64,000 bases of DNA, from NCBI RefSeq assembly GCF_001039355.2, contig NW_019773557.1, forward strand, positions 1 through 64,000, in the 5' to 3' direction. Every line of letters begins with the position of its first letter. The stretch's first letter is position 1. Origin of the DNA: Lingula anatina. Taxonomy: Eukaryota; Brachiopoda; Lingulata; Lingulida; Lingulidae. Both the position numbers and the translations under genes were made by a program. Shown here piece after piece: positions 13,601 through 24,720 of the stretch. Below the pieces are notes generated by a model. That model was not told the DNA's origin. It did not search any database and worked only from the letters and a program-made list of their open reading frames with translations.

Positions 13601-13958
13601 GTGGTAGAATAAAGTATATTTCTTCTTCTTATAAAGAAACCACAGAGAGCAGAGAGATCGCCACCGCAGTCTCCGTGCCTCAGCTCAGAGAGGCCAGCGC
13701 GACAGCGTTTCAAGTACCTACAGCAACAGTAACAAAGTCAACTACTCCAACCCAATTCAACACCATGGCAGTAATACCATGCCACTGCCTGGAAAATCAC
13801 ACCATCTACAGGAAAAACCTATGGGCAGATACAAGTACAACCAGGGAAGGAATGGAGGGCCCCCTAGCAGAACACAAAGCAGTAATTCAATGAACAGGCC
13901 AAGATCTATTAACAGCAGTCAAAACATCAGGGGATATAAAAACCCTGCCTTTAGATAG
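4650..13958 (+). CDS. Gene B: receptor with three lectin-lectin-CUB modules, mucin stalk, TM and tail
   Basis: Fourteen exons: 4650-4698, 5741-5928, 6350-6515, 6705-7025, 7335-7691, 8047-8559, 8777-9097, 9537-9896, 10129-10710, 11028-11348, 11670-12029, 12340-12876, 13167-13239, 13637-13958. They sum to 4470 nt, or 1489 aa plus stop. Exon 1 is a signal peptide (MLLLWFMGFFTFVVVHG). Then come three modules of SUEL-like lectin domain type 1 (CSGQ..C.VLVEQ), type 2 (CPRRCCP...DC, QCLGR) and a CUB-like domain (EGYP, FW.EY). Lectin motifs AVYGRS, AFYGRS and AIYGRA and the C-terminal YSNYLQVKYEC match the family's AxYGR and KYLxVxYxC signatures. The second and third modules start with Thr/Pro-rich linkers. 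A long Thr-rich stalk, one TM segment (GIVLGGLAVLVLIVGIIVAI) and an Arg/Ser/Asn-rich tail of about 105 residues ending GYKNPAFR follow. AATAAA at 14131 is the likely poly(A) signal. Family: SUEL/RBL lectins bind rhamnose or galactose. Ligand here unknown. Confidence 0.9.
7618..7901 (+). repeat. Tandem duplication of CUB-exon 3' end and intron in gene B
   Basis: The last ~75 nt of the first CUB exon plus the following short intron (about 7618-7760) recur at about 7764-7901, offset 146 bp, with only scattered differences. The second copy holds a 78-nt exon-like stretch, 7760-7837, bounded by TTCACAG and GTAAG and encoding a near-copy of the CUB C-terminus (FVNTLFSNEGKFWLEYSG). It is phase 1 at both ends, so it could be included without changing frame. 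Confidence 0.85.
12388..12640 (+). repeat. ACN-rich low-complexity DNA coding the Thr-rich stalk of gene B
   Basis: Runs of ACA/ACT/ACC codons encode almost uninterrupted threonine with some Pro and Ser, typical of an O-glycosylated, extended mucin-like stalk. Trinucleotide runs such as ACT-ACT-ACT suggest length variation by slippage. The valine-rich antisense ORF here is a shadow. Confidence 0.9.
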
Positions 13959-15489
13959 TGATAAGGATGTTTCCTGCTTCATTCAGAACATTACGCCTGA
14001 AAAATTATGAGGACTTGCTTATCAATGAGAAAAAAAAAAATTTTTGTACTTAGAAGGTTGTACAGTGTGTGTTATGTTTTCTTAATATGGTGTTATGCCT
14101 TTTTGACAAAGGTAAAAAAGTATTCTATTCAATAAATGCATTTTAAAGTATAACATCAAAGGTTTGTATTATTTATATCGAATAAAAATACTTGGTTTCA
14201 CCATTTTTACTATGTAAATATGATATATATCACTGCTGGGATTCTTTCGCACACAAATGCACACACAAAAAAGGGAAAGGATGGAAATTTTAGTTTGCTT
14301 TGACACTTTAAACCTGTAACAGTCTACTTAAATGAGGATATAGAGCTTAGTTCTTTCACAATAAGTGGAAAAATGGATTAATTCAGATATATATACTTGT
14401 TTGATCTTGATATTCTATAGATTTAACATAGCTGGGTCAAATTAAATATAATCCATTTTTTACAGACCATCCATTAATTTGAAAAACAAACACCTAAAAA
14501 TATTACAAATGGCACCTGTGTATTTTGGAAGGATGTCAGATGCTGCTTGTATTCAGTATCTAACAATTTCATATAAACTTTCTGCAACTTACCATCTTTC
14601 TGTTACAGCCACAGTATCCCAGTAATTTGATTGCATAATACATACAAAATATGTAAAAAACTACACAGCTCCATGTTTGAATTCTATTATTTACAGCTCA
14701 TAATTATGTAAAAATTTTAAAGAAACAATTCCACTTATTACCATATTCAAGCATCTTTTAAAGAAAAGCAATTTTCAAAAAATTTAATCGAATGTGAAAA
14801 AATTTCAAGTGTGAAGAGTTCATATTTTACAAATCATTTTTTCTTTCCGTGCTTCTTATTTTCACCAAACTCACGACTGATCCAATTTAAAAACAATATC
14901 ATCAGAAACATCTTGAATCTACGAACAAGTTGTGTGTGATTAAAATAAAAAGAAAACTTTTTGTGAGTAGATTATCCAAATGCATTGCAACAGCTTTTAT
15001 AAATGAAATGAAAAACATTATACAACATCATTAATGATTATGTATTGAATACTGGTTCAGAGGTTGAACATTCTGTGACATATGCACATACATATGCTTA
15101 AGTACAGGCAGAAAAATCTTCTCCATAAAAATTGTTCTTCAGTCAAATCCCCAGGTTTACAATCATAATCAGGTTCAAATACCAGTAGATGGCAGCACAG
15201 TGGAAAACTTCTGTAGTTCACAATTGATTTTTAGAACAATGGAAGAACAGCACAGTGTGTGCAGAAACGAGGCCTGGTATTTACGGTTGATTAGTTACAC
15301 AGAGTGCTCTCAAGGACCTCTCATTATGAACCACAGTCACGTGATCAAAATCAATATTTTGTTTTGTTTGACTTGTACAGTCACATTGAACAGGTACCTG
15401 TACCAGGGCTGGCCACCATTTTATGGCTGCCGTTAGTATAGACAGAGGATAAATTTAGGTTTCAAGGGTGATTTATTTCTGCATTTAAC
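13959..15489. other. 3' UTR of gene B and intergenic region B-C
   Basis: Contains the gene B poly(A) signal (AATAAA at 14131) and then A/T-rich sequence. An ORF at 15200-15436 has no recognisable domain and no splice partner, so it is not called. Confidence 0.6.
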
Positions 15490-18400
15490 ATGAGTAACCA
15501 CTCATTGTGTATTTTACACGCTGTTCTGATGTTGGTGACTGTCATTGCCATCAGCGGGAGAGGAGTACAAGGTAAGTGTCAGGAAAATTCCACACAACAA
15601 ATTAAATTTCACTTCAGAAACACTGCTTTACTTTCTTAACTGTTACATATTACTTTAAGCCATTTTAAAGTGAATGATCAACATGATGTGTTGGTCTAAT
15701 TGCAGTGGTGGCAGACATTAATTTCATTTTTAATTTAGAGGGTTTTTAATTAGAGTTCCTGTACAGCCTGTAATCACTGTTGCAACTGACTTGGTTGGTC
15801 ATAACTTTTATTGCTTTGTATAAGGAAAGCACAAAATGTCACTATTATTTTATTGTAGGAATAACTATTTAAAATGAGGAAATATATTTAACTAAAATGC
15901 AGAATTTAGCGGTAATGTAAATATTATGTATATTCTTACAGCTAGAAAACTGAGAGTAAATTGGGCTTTAAATTTACAAATAACTTAATGATTTTAAATC
16001 CTTTCATTTTTGAAACACCTGCTTGGAATTTGACTTTTTTACTTGCTTAGAGAAAAATGTGAATTTTACCTGTGTTTCAAGACCTATAAAAATGATTGTC
16101 AGATATTAAGCAAGTTTTACTTTTACAACACCTATTCCTGTAATGTTCTGGTGAGATGAATACAAAATCAAGTCACTTATATACATTTTCACAGTTAAGC
16201 TAATCTAGATAAACCTGTTTTTCATAGGTATAAACCAGCTTAAATCAGTAGCCGAAACATGTCTCACTGGAAATACAGTCCGCCTCCACTGCGAGGAAGA
16301 CACATGGATCCACATTCACTCTGTAAGACTACTCAATCAGGCAGACAATATCACCACAGCGCTGTGTGATTCCTCTCAATGTGACCGTCCTCACATCATG
16401 TCCGACATGGTGTCCATCTGCACTGGACTGACCAACTGTACCTTTCAGCTGACCAACAAGAGTTGTGGGTATAACATCAACCAGACCACTCCTCAAACCT
16501 CACTCACAGCAAACTATGAATGCATACCTGGTAAGAAGTCTTTCATATGCCCATGTTTTCCTTTAATTAAAAAGGGGCATGTGATAAAATAACATTATTT
16601 TTGTTAAACTTAATAAAAAGATAATAGTCAGGACATTGCTCTCCATTCCCATTTTTCATATACTTTTGCTTGAACAAAATAAATAAATACAATGAAAGCA
16701 AGAAATTAATATACATTTTTTTGTTCCTTAATGCAAGTCCTCAGAATATTGTATGGCAATTTTCACCTTAACGTCATTCATCTAACACAATGCTATCATC
16801 TACTGTTACTCATATTTTACTGCTTTCAGCCAAAACTGCCAGCTTATTTTGTTCACCAACAGCTCCAACAGATTACATGTTCAGTGAACAATTCCCCATT
16901 AGTAACAACAACAGCAACTGTCAGTGTCATCTGACATCCACAGCAAGTGTCAACATCACTGTTTTGCTAAGTCATTGCCAAGGCCTCGTTCAGCTCTACT
17001 CAGGGAATGCCACCTATGACATATGCAGTGCGTCTCCAGCGTGGAATATTCCTTTTGGAAACAGAACTTTCCAAAGTTCTTCTAACGCCATTTCTAACCC
17101 ATATGGTAGACTCTGGATAAAAATCCAAGGTAAATGACTAATTACTTTATTTCTAAAATACACAAAATTTTGAATTCAGTATACCCACAAATGAATGTGT
17201 TGTGTAATAACATATGCCAAAACTGTTATATGAAAACTGTTTGTGTGCTCACACACACAAAAAAATTATTTACAATTCTCATGAAATCAATTTTACTACT
17301 GTTTTAATACCACGTTCAAATATCTTATCTATTTATATACCATTATAAATATGCCACAAAATGAGCATTTCTTCTTTCTAGATCCATCTTCAATAAACCT
17401 GACATGTTCCCATAAAACCACTACATCAATGACAGAGTCTAGCACAATTGCTCCCAGCAGCACAACTACTGCAATCAAGGTTGTTCCATACCAACCTGAA
17501 CACAAATTAACACCAAAAGAAGTGGCCTTCAAAAATGCAGGTATGGCAATGGCTATGATAAGTACTTAATTTTGCAGTTTTGTTAACAATAACTTATCTT
17601 TGTATCTGCATCTTTGTACCTGAATTATCCTCTGAATCCAGTCATTGCAAAAGAGATGTGGCATTTAAATTAAAGCAGAATTTATGAAATTTGTAGCCAG
17701 CAAACGATTTTTCTTATTTCACTCCTGTATTTATATATGACTGATTTAGCTTGTATATTTTAGTAAGAATAAAACAAAATGACATCTGAAAACATCTTAA
17801 CAACATGGACTCACTTTTCAAGTTGACTCTAAATATGGTTTTTCTGTTTTTTTCAGGCTGGCTGATTGGCATTGCATTTGCCAGTGCAGTTGTGATATTT
17901 TTCCTTGCTATTACTCTTATCTACTTTAGGAGAAGGTAATTTACAAGCATATTTCTAATATTTTCCATATACAGCAGTAAAATAAACACACACACACACA
18001 AAACCATATGTGATGGATGAGCCATGCAAACATTCATTACAAGAACTGCAAAAAAAATTAGTAATAGGATTATAGGAAACATGCTTTGTAGCTAAAGATT
18101 ATAACCTAATTTTTTTTCTTGGGGGGGGGGTATTTGTTATAAAAGAATAGACATTGATAAGAATATGATAAATGTAACAGTGTAACAGATATAGACACCT
18201 GTTCTAAAAAGCCCTTATTTTTCAGACATATTGAAAAAAGACAAACTCGTAGGCAGCAGCAGTTGAGCCAGAGGTTTGAGAAATTCGACAATATCCCAGA
18301 CACAAATGATGACCAAGACATGAGTCCCAGTGGGAATACAGACAGCAGGTCCATGCCAATCAAACTGACTGGACAAAGAAGAAAATACCAAGCAGATGAC

Positions 18401-18709
18401 GAAACCCTGCAACTGAAACCCCAAAGGGGCAACCAGTATGAGAGTGTTGCTCTTCATGCTTTTAACAACCAGGCATTTCTCGAGGATCTTGAGATGCCAA
18501 ACGTACAAATCCAGCCCAGACGAGTGTCCGTTTCAGATGTGCCACAATCCTCTACACCTCCTGCTATGAAAGTTCACTTTGAGGATACCATATTTGAGAA
18601 GGGGGAATGGAGAAGAAGTGAAGGAGCTTTCCAAAACAAAAGACCATCAGTGAAAAAATCAAACAGTCCCAAATCAGACTTTGACTGGCTTAATCCTAAC
18701 TCAGACTAA
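15490..18709 (+). CDS. Gene C: diverged lectin/CUB-like type I membrane protein with long tail
   Basis: Six exons: 15490-15571, 16228-16530, 16830-17129, 17382-17540, 17857-17935, 18226-18709. They sum to 1407 nt (468 aa plus stop). Exon 1 is a signal peptide (hydrophobic CILHAVLMLVTVIAI). Exon 2 keeps the lectin cysteine frame (ETCLTG, VRLHCEE, ICTGLTNCTFQL, NYECIPG) but has lost the AxYGR-type motif. Exon 3 is a CUB-sized remnant with few cysteines (NCQCHL, YGRLWIKIQG) and several N-glycosylation sites. Exon 4 is a Ser/Thr stalk, exon 5 a TM segment ending FRRR, exon 6 a 160-residue polar tail containing QYESVAL, a possible phosphotyrosine site. The gene order and exon phases match gene B, so I infer a fast-evolving paralogue. 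Binding activity is doubtful. Confidence 0.85.
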
Positions 18710-19673
18710 ATCACATTTTCTGACAGACTTTTGAATATAACTGTCCAAGAACAATCTCATCAAGTGCCAATCAAGTATTTATATACAATTTCAAAACTTA
18801 GCACATGTAGCACAGATAGCAAAATATTTGTAAATAACTCTTACTTTCATGCAAAATGGCATCTACCTGAAACAGTATTAACTGCTGAGCTCTAATGTAT
18901 ATTGGGCTAAAAAAAGAGTGCAATCATAAGCTGTGATATAGACTTGCACATTCCAAAATTGTTGAGAAAAAGGAATACGATATTGAAAAACAGATGGTAC
19001 ATGTAACTGCTTACCAATAAGTTATAAAAAACTTCATAATTTCAAATATGCAACACATACTTTTAACCCCAATTTGAGTATAATAATTTTAACTGTTACA
19101 ATATATTCCTTTACACACATTATCCTCACATTAATATAATACACTTTTTGTCGAAGCAGTTTGTAAATAATCGAGTCATGCACAGGCAATTTTAGTGCAG
19201 GTGGCAGTTGGTTTCTCAATTTTTCTTACAAAGAAAATTATAAATGAAATAATATAAAAAATCACATGTAAGCACACCCCACATGTAGCTGTGATCAGTT
19301 TGAAGTGCACTGAAGTGTGGTTTGTAACCTGCCTATTTGCAACTGTGAAATTTTCCTATTTTTTTGTAAAAAAAATAAATAAAATAATGTTTACTTCAAC
19401 AGCTGTGTCATTTTAAACTCAACATGTTCCCGTAAACAATTAATTTTCAACCCCGAGCCACTCCATGGCTTCATCCTTCGAAGTGTGTCACCTGGTTAAA
19501 GTTAAAAGTGGCTGGCAATTATCAACATCTGTGACTTGCGACATATGTAACATGTGACACACCCTAGAAAGACCAGTCTGAATATAGAAGAAGACACAAA
19601 TCCTTCTATTCTTGTATTGGTTACCTGAAAAACGAGTATCTCTGTCAATGCAAACAATATTTTTACTTGGTTT
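18710..19673. other. 3' UTR of gene C and intergenic region C-D
   Basis: A/T-rich, with overlapping AATAAA motifs around 19372-19385 that could end gene C transcripts. No exon seen on either strand. Confidence 0.55.
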
Positions 19674-22042
19674 ATGCATGCGATTCCACTGATCTTATCT
19701 GCATTGTTTGATGTAAAGATGAAGATGGACATCAGAGTCTCAACTGTGCTGCTTTTCTATTTTTTGCCGCCAATAATGGGGTTTGCACTGGGTAAGTACC
19801 ATCTACACCTTGTAAATTTGTATATATGCACATTGAGTGTCAAATATATTTTCCATCAATGCAACCAAATTTTACATGACAATTCATGACTTATTATAAA
19901 TAAAAAATTGATGAATACTCTTGAGAATATAAACCAAAAAAATCTTTTATCTTGAATATCTCACAGGAAATATAAGACACAGAAATAAGACTAACTTCAT
20001 GAAAAGAAAAAAAACATTGAAAAGAATGCCTATAACATTCCTTTTTTCACTTCTTCTTTTATCTTTTTTAAGAGCTAAAGCGAGCCAGCCAGTGCTTCAA
20101 AGTGGGCAAACCCCAGGTGACCATGTCGTGCGCCGAGCCAGGAGGGCCAGGGATGATCCTGATGAGGAGAGCATTCCACGGACAAACTACCCCAAGAAAA
20201 TGGCCAAACCACAACTTTGACAAATGTCACAGGGCTGGCAGCGATGACATCAAGTGTACCTACTGCCCAGATGACTGCACGGATGAGTCCAAAGACATCA
20301 TGGTGGCGTACGACTGGACCAAGTGCACGGGGATGGTTAACTGCACCACCTATGTGATGCAGGCGTCAATGCCTAACTGTCAAAATACATACAGCGACTA
20401 TCTCCATTTGGAGTACATGTGCATACCAAGTGAGTGCAACACAGAAATTGTTTTACTTCCTCTAATGGCACTAATTTTTAAATGTGTACTCCTTATAGAA
20501 ATCTTTGTATAAAAGTCAGTACTAATCTACACTAAAAACTAAAAAAATTGAGAACTAAAACAGGAAACTGAAAAAAAAAAAAAGAAAAATAGAAGATATG
20601 AATAAAAAAAAAAAAATCATAACAGTTGTAATATATGTTTAAAAGGACACCGAATAAAAATTTCCAAAAGTCCCAAGACAAAAAGTAAAATCCTTGTTTT
20701 TTCTTTTCAGGGACATCAGTGTTCGACATATGTGCAAACGATGAAAAATGGGTAACAGAAGGGTACATTCGCACCCCAAACTATCCCAACCACTATGGGC
20801 CATCACATGCATGCAAATGCACCCTAGAGGCAACATGGGGGGACAGCGGGGTGGAACTGGAAATATACGAACTCCTACTGGAGAGAGATGCAGATGGAGA
20901 GTGCACAGACTGGATGATGGTCAAGAATGGCGATGAGAAAGAGAGAAAATGTGGCCAGATTTTTAATACAACAATCAGAGTTCCCAGTCGTATGGCAGAG
21001 ATTTATTTCTACTCTGACTCCAACGATGTCAGCACTCAAGTATTCCAATACTTCACCAGAACACTGAAAGGATTCTGGCTCCATTTCAGATGTGCGGAAA
21101 GTTGTAATCCAGAATCATAGGACTTTAGCAGATTGTTAGATAAATGAATAGAATAAATGGGCAATTTTTCCCCTTTTTCATCAGAATTCATTCCAAAAAA
21201 GCAAGTCTATGCCTATCAGAATCACTGTTTTAAAAATGCCAGCAAGTATGCCATAGTGCAATCATTTCAACTATGTGTGATTAAGTTTGAATTAAACACA
21301 TCTAAACCAACATATCCTTTTTTCTTTAAAAAACACACATTAAAAGTTGCACCAATATCTGCAGCAGTCATTATAATCCTGCAATACTCTTTATTCCAGT
21401 TGTGGGGTCTAACATCAAAGTCAGCTGTGGTCAACTCAAGACAAATGACCCTACACTGATGGAGATGACCATCCCTCCAATGACATCAGAGAGCCCGGGT
21501 AACAGCACACAGGCTGATGAAAAAGTCGCAAAAAATAGACAAGACAGAAACAATAACACTGCGTATGGTTCAGAAAAACCTGGACACAAAGACAACCAAG
21601 AAAAGAAATCAGTTCCTAAGAGTGAAGAAAATGAAGGTAAGGTAGAAGTATATATATATATATATGACATAATTCCAATTTTTAAGTGCTGCAAATGTTA
21701 ATCTATTGTTTACCAAATTTACATAATCTTAGTTCATAAAGCTTAGTGTTGTTAAAATCTAAATAAATGGCATTTACTGTTTTTTTTCTCGTTGCCTGTT
21801 TAAACTAACTTTAAAATGTTTATCGTTCATGTTAATGAATATTTCTATAATATTCTTACTACTATCTGTTTTCTCTTTCAAAGCATAATAAAAAGAATGC
21901 AATGAGATATAAGTAACAATCACTTTTTTTTCTTTCAGCAACTTCCAAGAGAAAAGCTGCAAACACAGCCTACCCACTCCATGGCAGTTCCATTGTTTCC
22001 ATGTGTACAATTTTTTTTCTTATTTATTATCTGGAGCAATAA
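19674..22042 (+). CDS. Gene D: lectin-CUB protein with probable GPI anchor
   Basis: Five exons: 19674-19791 (an in-frame ATG at 19719 gives a tighter signal peptide, MDIRVSTVLLFYFLPPIMGF), 20073-20429, 20711-21091, 21400-21636, 21939-22042. From the second ATG the total is 1152 nt, 383 aa plus stop. Exon 2 is a ten-cysteine SUEL-like domain with RRAFHG and AYDWTKCTG. Exon 3 is a good CUB domain (EGYIRTPNYPNHY, CTDWMM, LKGFWLHF). Exon 4 is a Lys/Asn-rich linker. Exon 5 ends in a hydrophobic run (SIVSMCTIFFLIYYL) with no basic tail, as in a GPI signal. Exons 2 and 3 are 357 and 381 nt, the same as in gene E. The CUB donor is unusual (T then GTGCGG); reading through it gives a TAG at 21118, hence a possible soluble form. 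AATAAA at 22226. Confidence 0.87.
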
Positions 22043-22528
22043 CTAGAGACTTGACCTTATTTGTATACCTGTGCTTTTTGTAGAAATGTTAACATATGAA
22101 CTCATGAATCTCTTTTTCATTTGTTGAAAAAAAAAACCAACATAACAAAAATGAAAAGGTTCAAATACATGTGTAAATGGAAATGATATTTAGTGAAAAT
22201 GACAATATTTCAACAACATAATTCAAATAAAAGTAACTGTCTCCATTAATGTGGTGAATATGATCCTGTCAAAATGAGACACCTAGATGTAAATAAACCT
22301 AATTATATTACAATAAATACAATATGAAAAAATTGGTCATAAATGTTGTTTTTTTAACTTAAAATTTGCTTCATGATAACTGATTGAAAATATAAATCAC
22401 GCTGACACTTCTCAATTTTTACTCTATACAATATGGGCACAACTACACAGGTTTTCAGGCATCTGTAATTTGTTCATGATTACTAGGCATGGCATAGCCT
22501 ATCTTGCACGATTTCAAAGCCAATGACA

Positions 22529-22585
<57 letters not shown>

Positions 22586-24720
22586 GGCATGGACAGTGGC
22601 AAAGAAAATAATTTTCCCTTAAAAGGTGTTTTCAAATTTCTTTTAAATGCATTGTGACATATGCAATATTTGGGAGATAAACTGTACTATATATACAATC
22701 TGGGATGCAACAGTATGGCTGTACCATTTTAGAGTTTCTTATAATGCCTAATGAGGCAAAATGAATGTAGAATGTAGATTATTGTTTAGTTTTTTGACTG
22801 CATTTGTTCTTCAACATCTGTTCTTCTAGTCCAACTTTACAGATAACGAGGCAAATCATCTTCTATAACCACAATTAAAAGTTTTTTTAAATCAACAAAT
22901 AAGAAAAATTAAAGAGAAAAAATAATTTCTTCAAGAGGGTTAAAAAAATGACAATCAATGTGATATGTTCATTATCAACCAATATGCCAACCATGCAAAT
23001 AGAGAGACTTAAACTATAATATACCTATAATAACCAACAAATGTGGGTAAGAGCAATGCATTTCATATGATAACACGTGTCATTTCTTTATTTTGTAATG
23101 GAATTGTCCTTTACAAGTTATAAATGACTTTTGTAAATCTGTTCTGTTTAAATTGAATTAACATTCTCTCAGTAATTATCAATTTACATACAAAAGATCT
23201 AAAAAGGACAACAACATGTAACATAAAAATATGTTCTGTGGAACATAATAAAATGTCTAAGAGAACATTGTTCATAAGTAAAATCTACATAAAAGCACAT
23301 AATTATTAATGACAGTATGCACACCTGTTTCACAATTCCAAATATGATAACAATCAATCATTTTCTCACTCTCCCTCCTCTCCCTCGCACACATGCACAC
23401 ACACACACACAGATGCATGAGAATTATGAAAATGATGGTCAAGACAAATGAATACAAATGCTAAAAATCTGGAACTTGTCATACAGAATTAGTGTATTGA
23501 CTGTCAACTAGGATAAAAGTTATGTTAATTACTTCTGAGTTTTAACCAAGTTCAAATAATTTAAGGCCTATTCAGAATATACTCCAAATCCGGCACTTTA
23601 AGAACACTGTTTTAGTTAATAGGCATTTTGAAGTTCCACATTTTTAGAGACTCTTTGGGAGGCAATTTTGGGGTCAACTAATAAAACATGAACTACTGAG
23701 GAAATCACTTACCTATGTGTGTAAATGTAAGGTATTTCATCAGACCAGAAAATGTCAAACACGATAGGTGGAGTCAGGTACCAAGGCAACAACATGAAAA
23801 AGAAAAAGACAGAAAATACTTCATAAATGGAAAGTCAAAATATTATTTAATAATAGATATATTTTTACATTAGTAGTATTTTGGCAAGATAACCATGTAG
23901 AAAAAAATGCAAACAAGGTCAGAGGGCAGATTTGAAAGAGAACAAGAAAGTTCTAAAATCAATCACATTTCCTTCCAGATGCAGTAAAAACATACAAATT
24001 AAATCTCAACCCGGTTACTTCATCATTTAATTGGCAAAGTGACAACACATGTCATGTAAAAATTACTGATTAACAAGTAACATAATGTGGTGTACATCCT
24101 TTGTTTTAGCATAATATTACAACAACTGTTGCATGCAGAGGGCAACTTGTTGACATGTTCACACGCAATAATAACATAGACTGAAAGTTGATTAAAATGC
24201 ATCATTTGATCTGACCAGGTCAAAATATATAAAAATTAAACAAAAATGGTTGTTGTGTTAGATTTTCATTGCAAATTATGGCCCAATCCCTATGTAATCT
24301 CCTAGTTATGGGTAAACCCTGGGAGCAGTTTGAGGGACCAAAGAACTATTTTAATTAAAATCTGGGTGTATTGCAATCAAGAACATCCTGAACCTTGACC
24401 TTAAAAAATAACTGCTGTTAAAACCTATAAAATCACAACTTGAGTTAATCATATGTGTATATGCAACAGACTTAGAGAGAGAGGAAACCCAGATGTGCAT
24501 ATTGACATTTTGCAGCATGGACAAGCCTGCGGGTTCTGCCCATTGCTAGACCTGGTCTTCCTAAAACTGCGATTAGCCACAGATGGTGTCACTACACTAC
24601 CAGGAAGACATACCAGTCCATTGACTCGGAGACCTATTGTAGGAGCAGGGAAATGTGCCAACAACCATAGGAGTTTTATTATATACTCCTATTTCATTAT
24701 TCTTGTTTTCAAATTAGAGT
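22043..24720. other. Intergenic region D-E
   Basis: About 2.7 kb of A/T-rich sequence with an AAAT microsatellite and a short CA run near 23395. No supportable exon. The signal exon of gene E starts at its right edge. Confidence 0.6.
22529..22582. repeat. (AAAT)n microsatellite
   Basis: About thirteen AAAT/AAATA units in a row, seen directly. Confidence 0.95.

Noticed and set aside
15200-15436. 78-codon ORF upstream of gene C
   Set aside because: No recognisable domain, no matching splice sites, and just before a well-supported start.
18106-18508. Minus-strand ORFs opposite the gene C tail exon
   Set aside because: Shadows of the coding exon 18226-18709.
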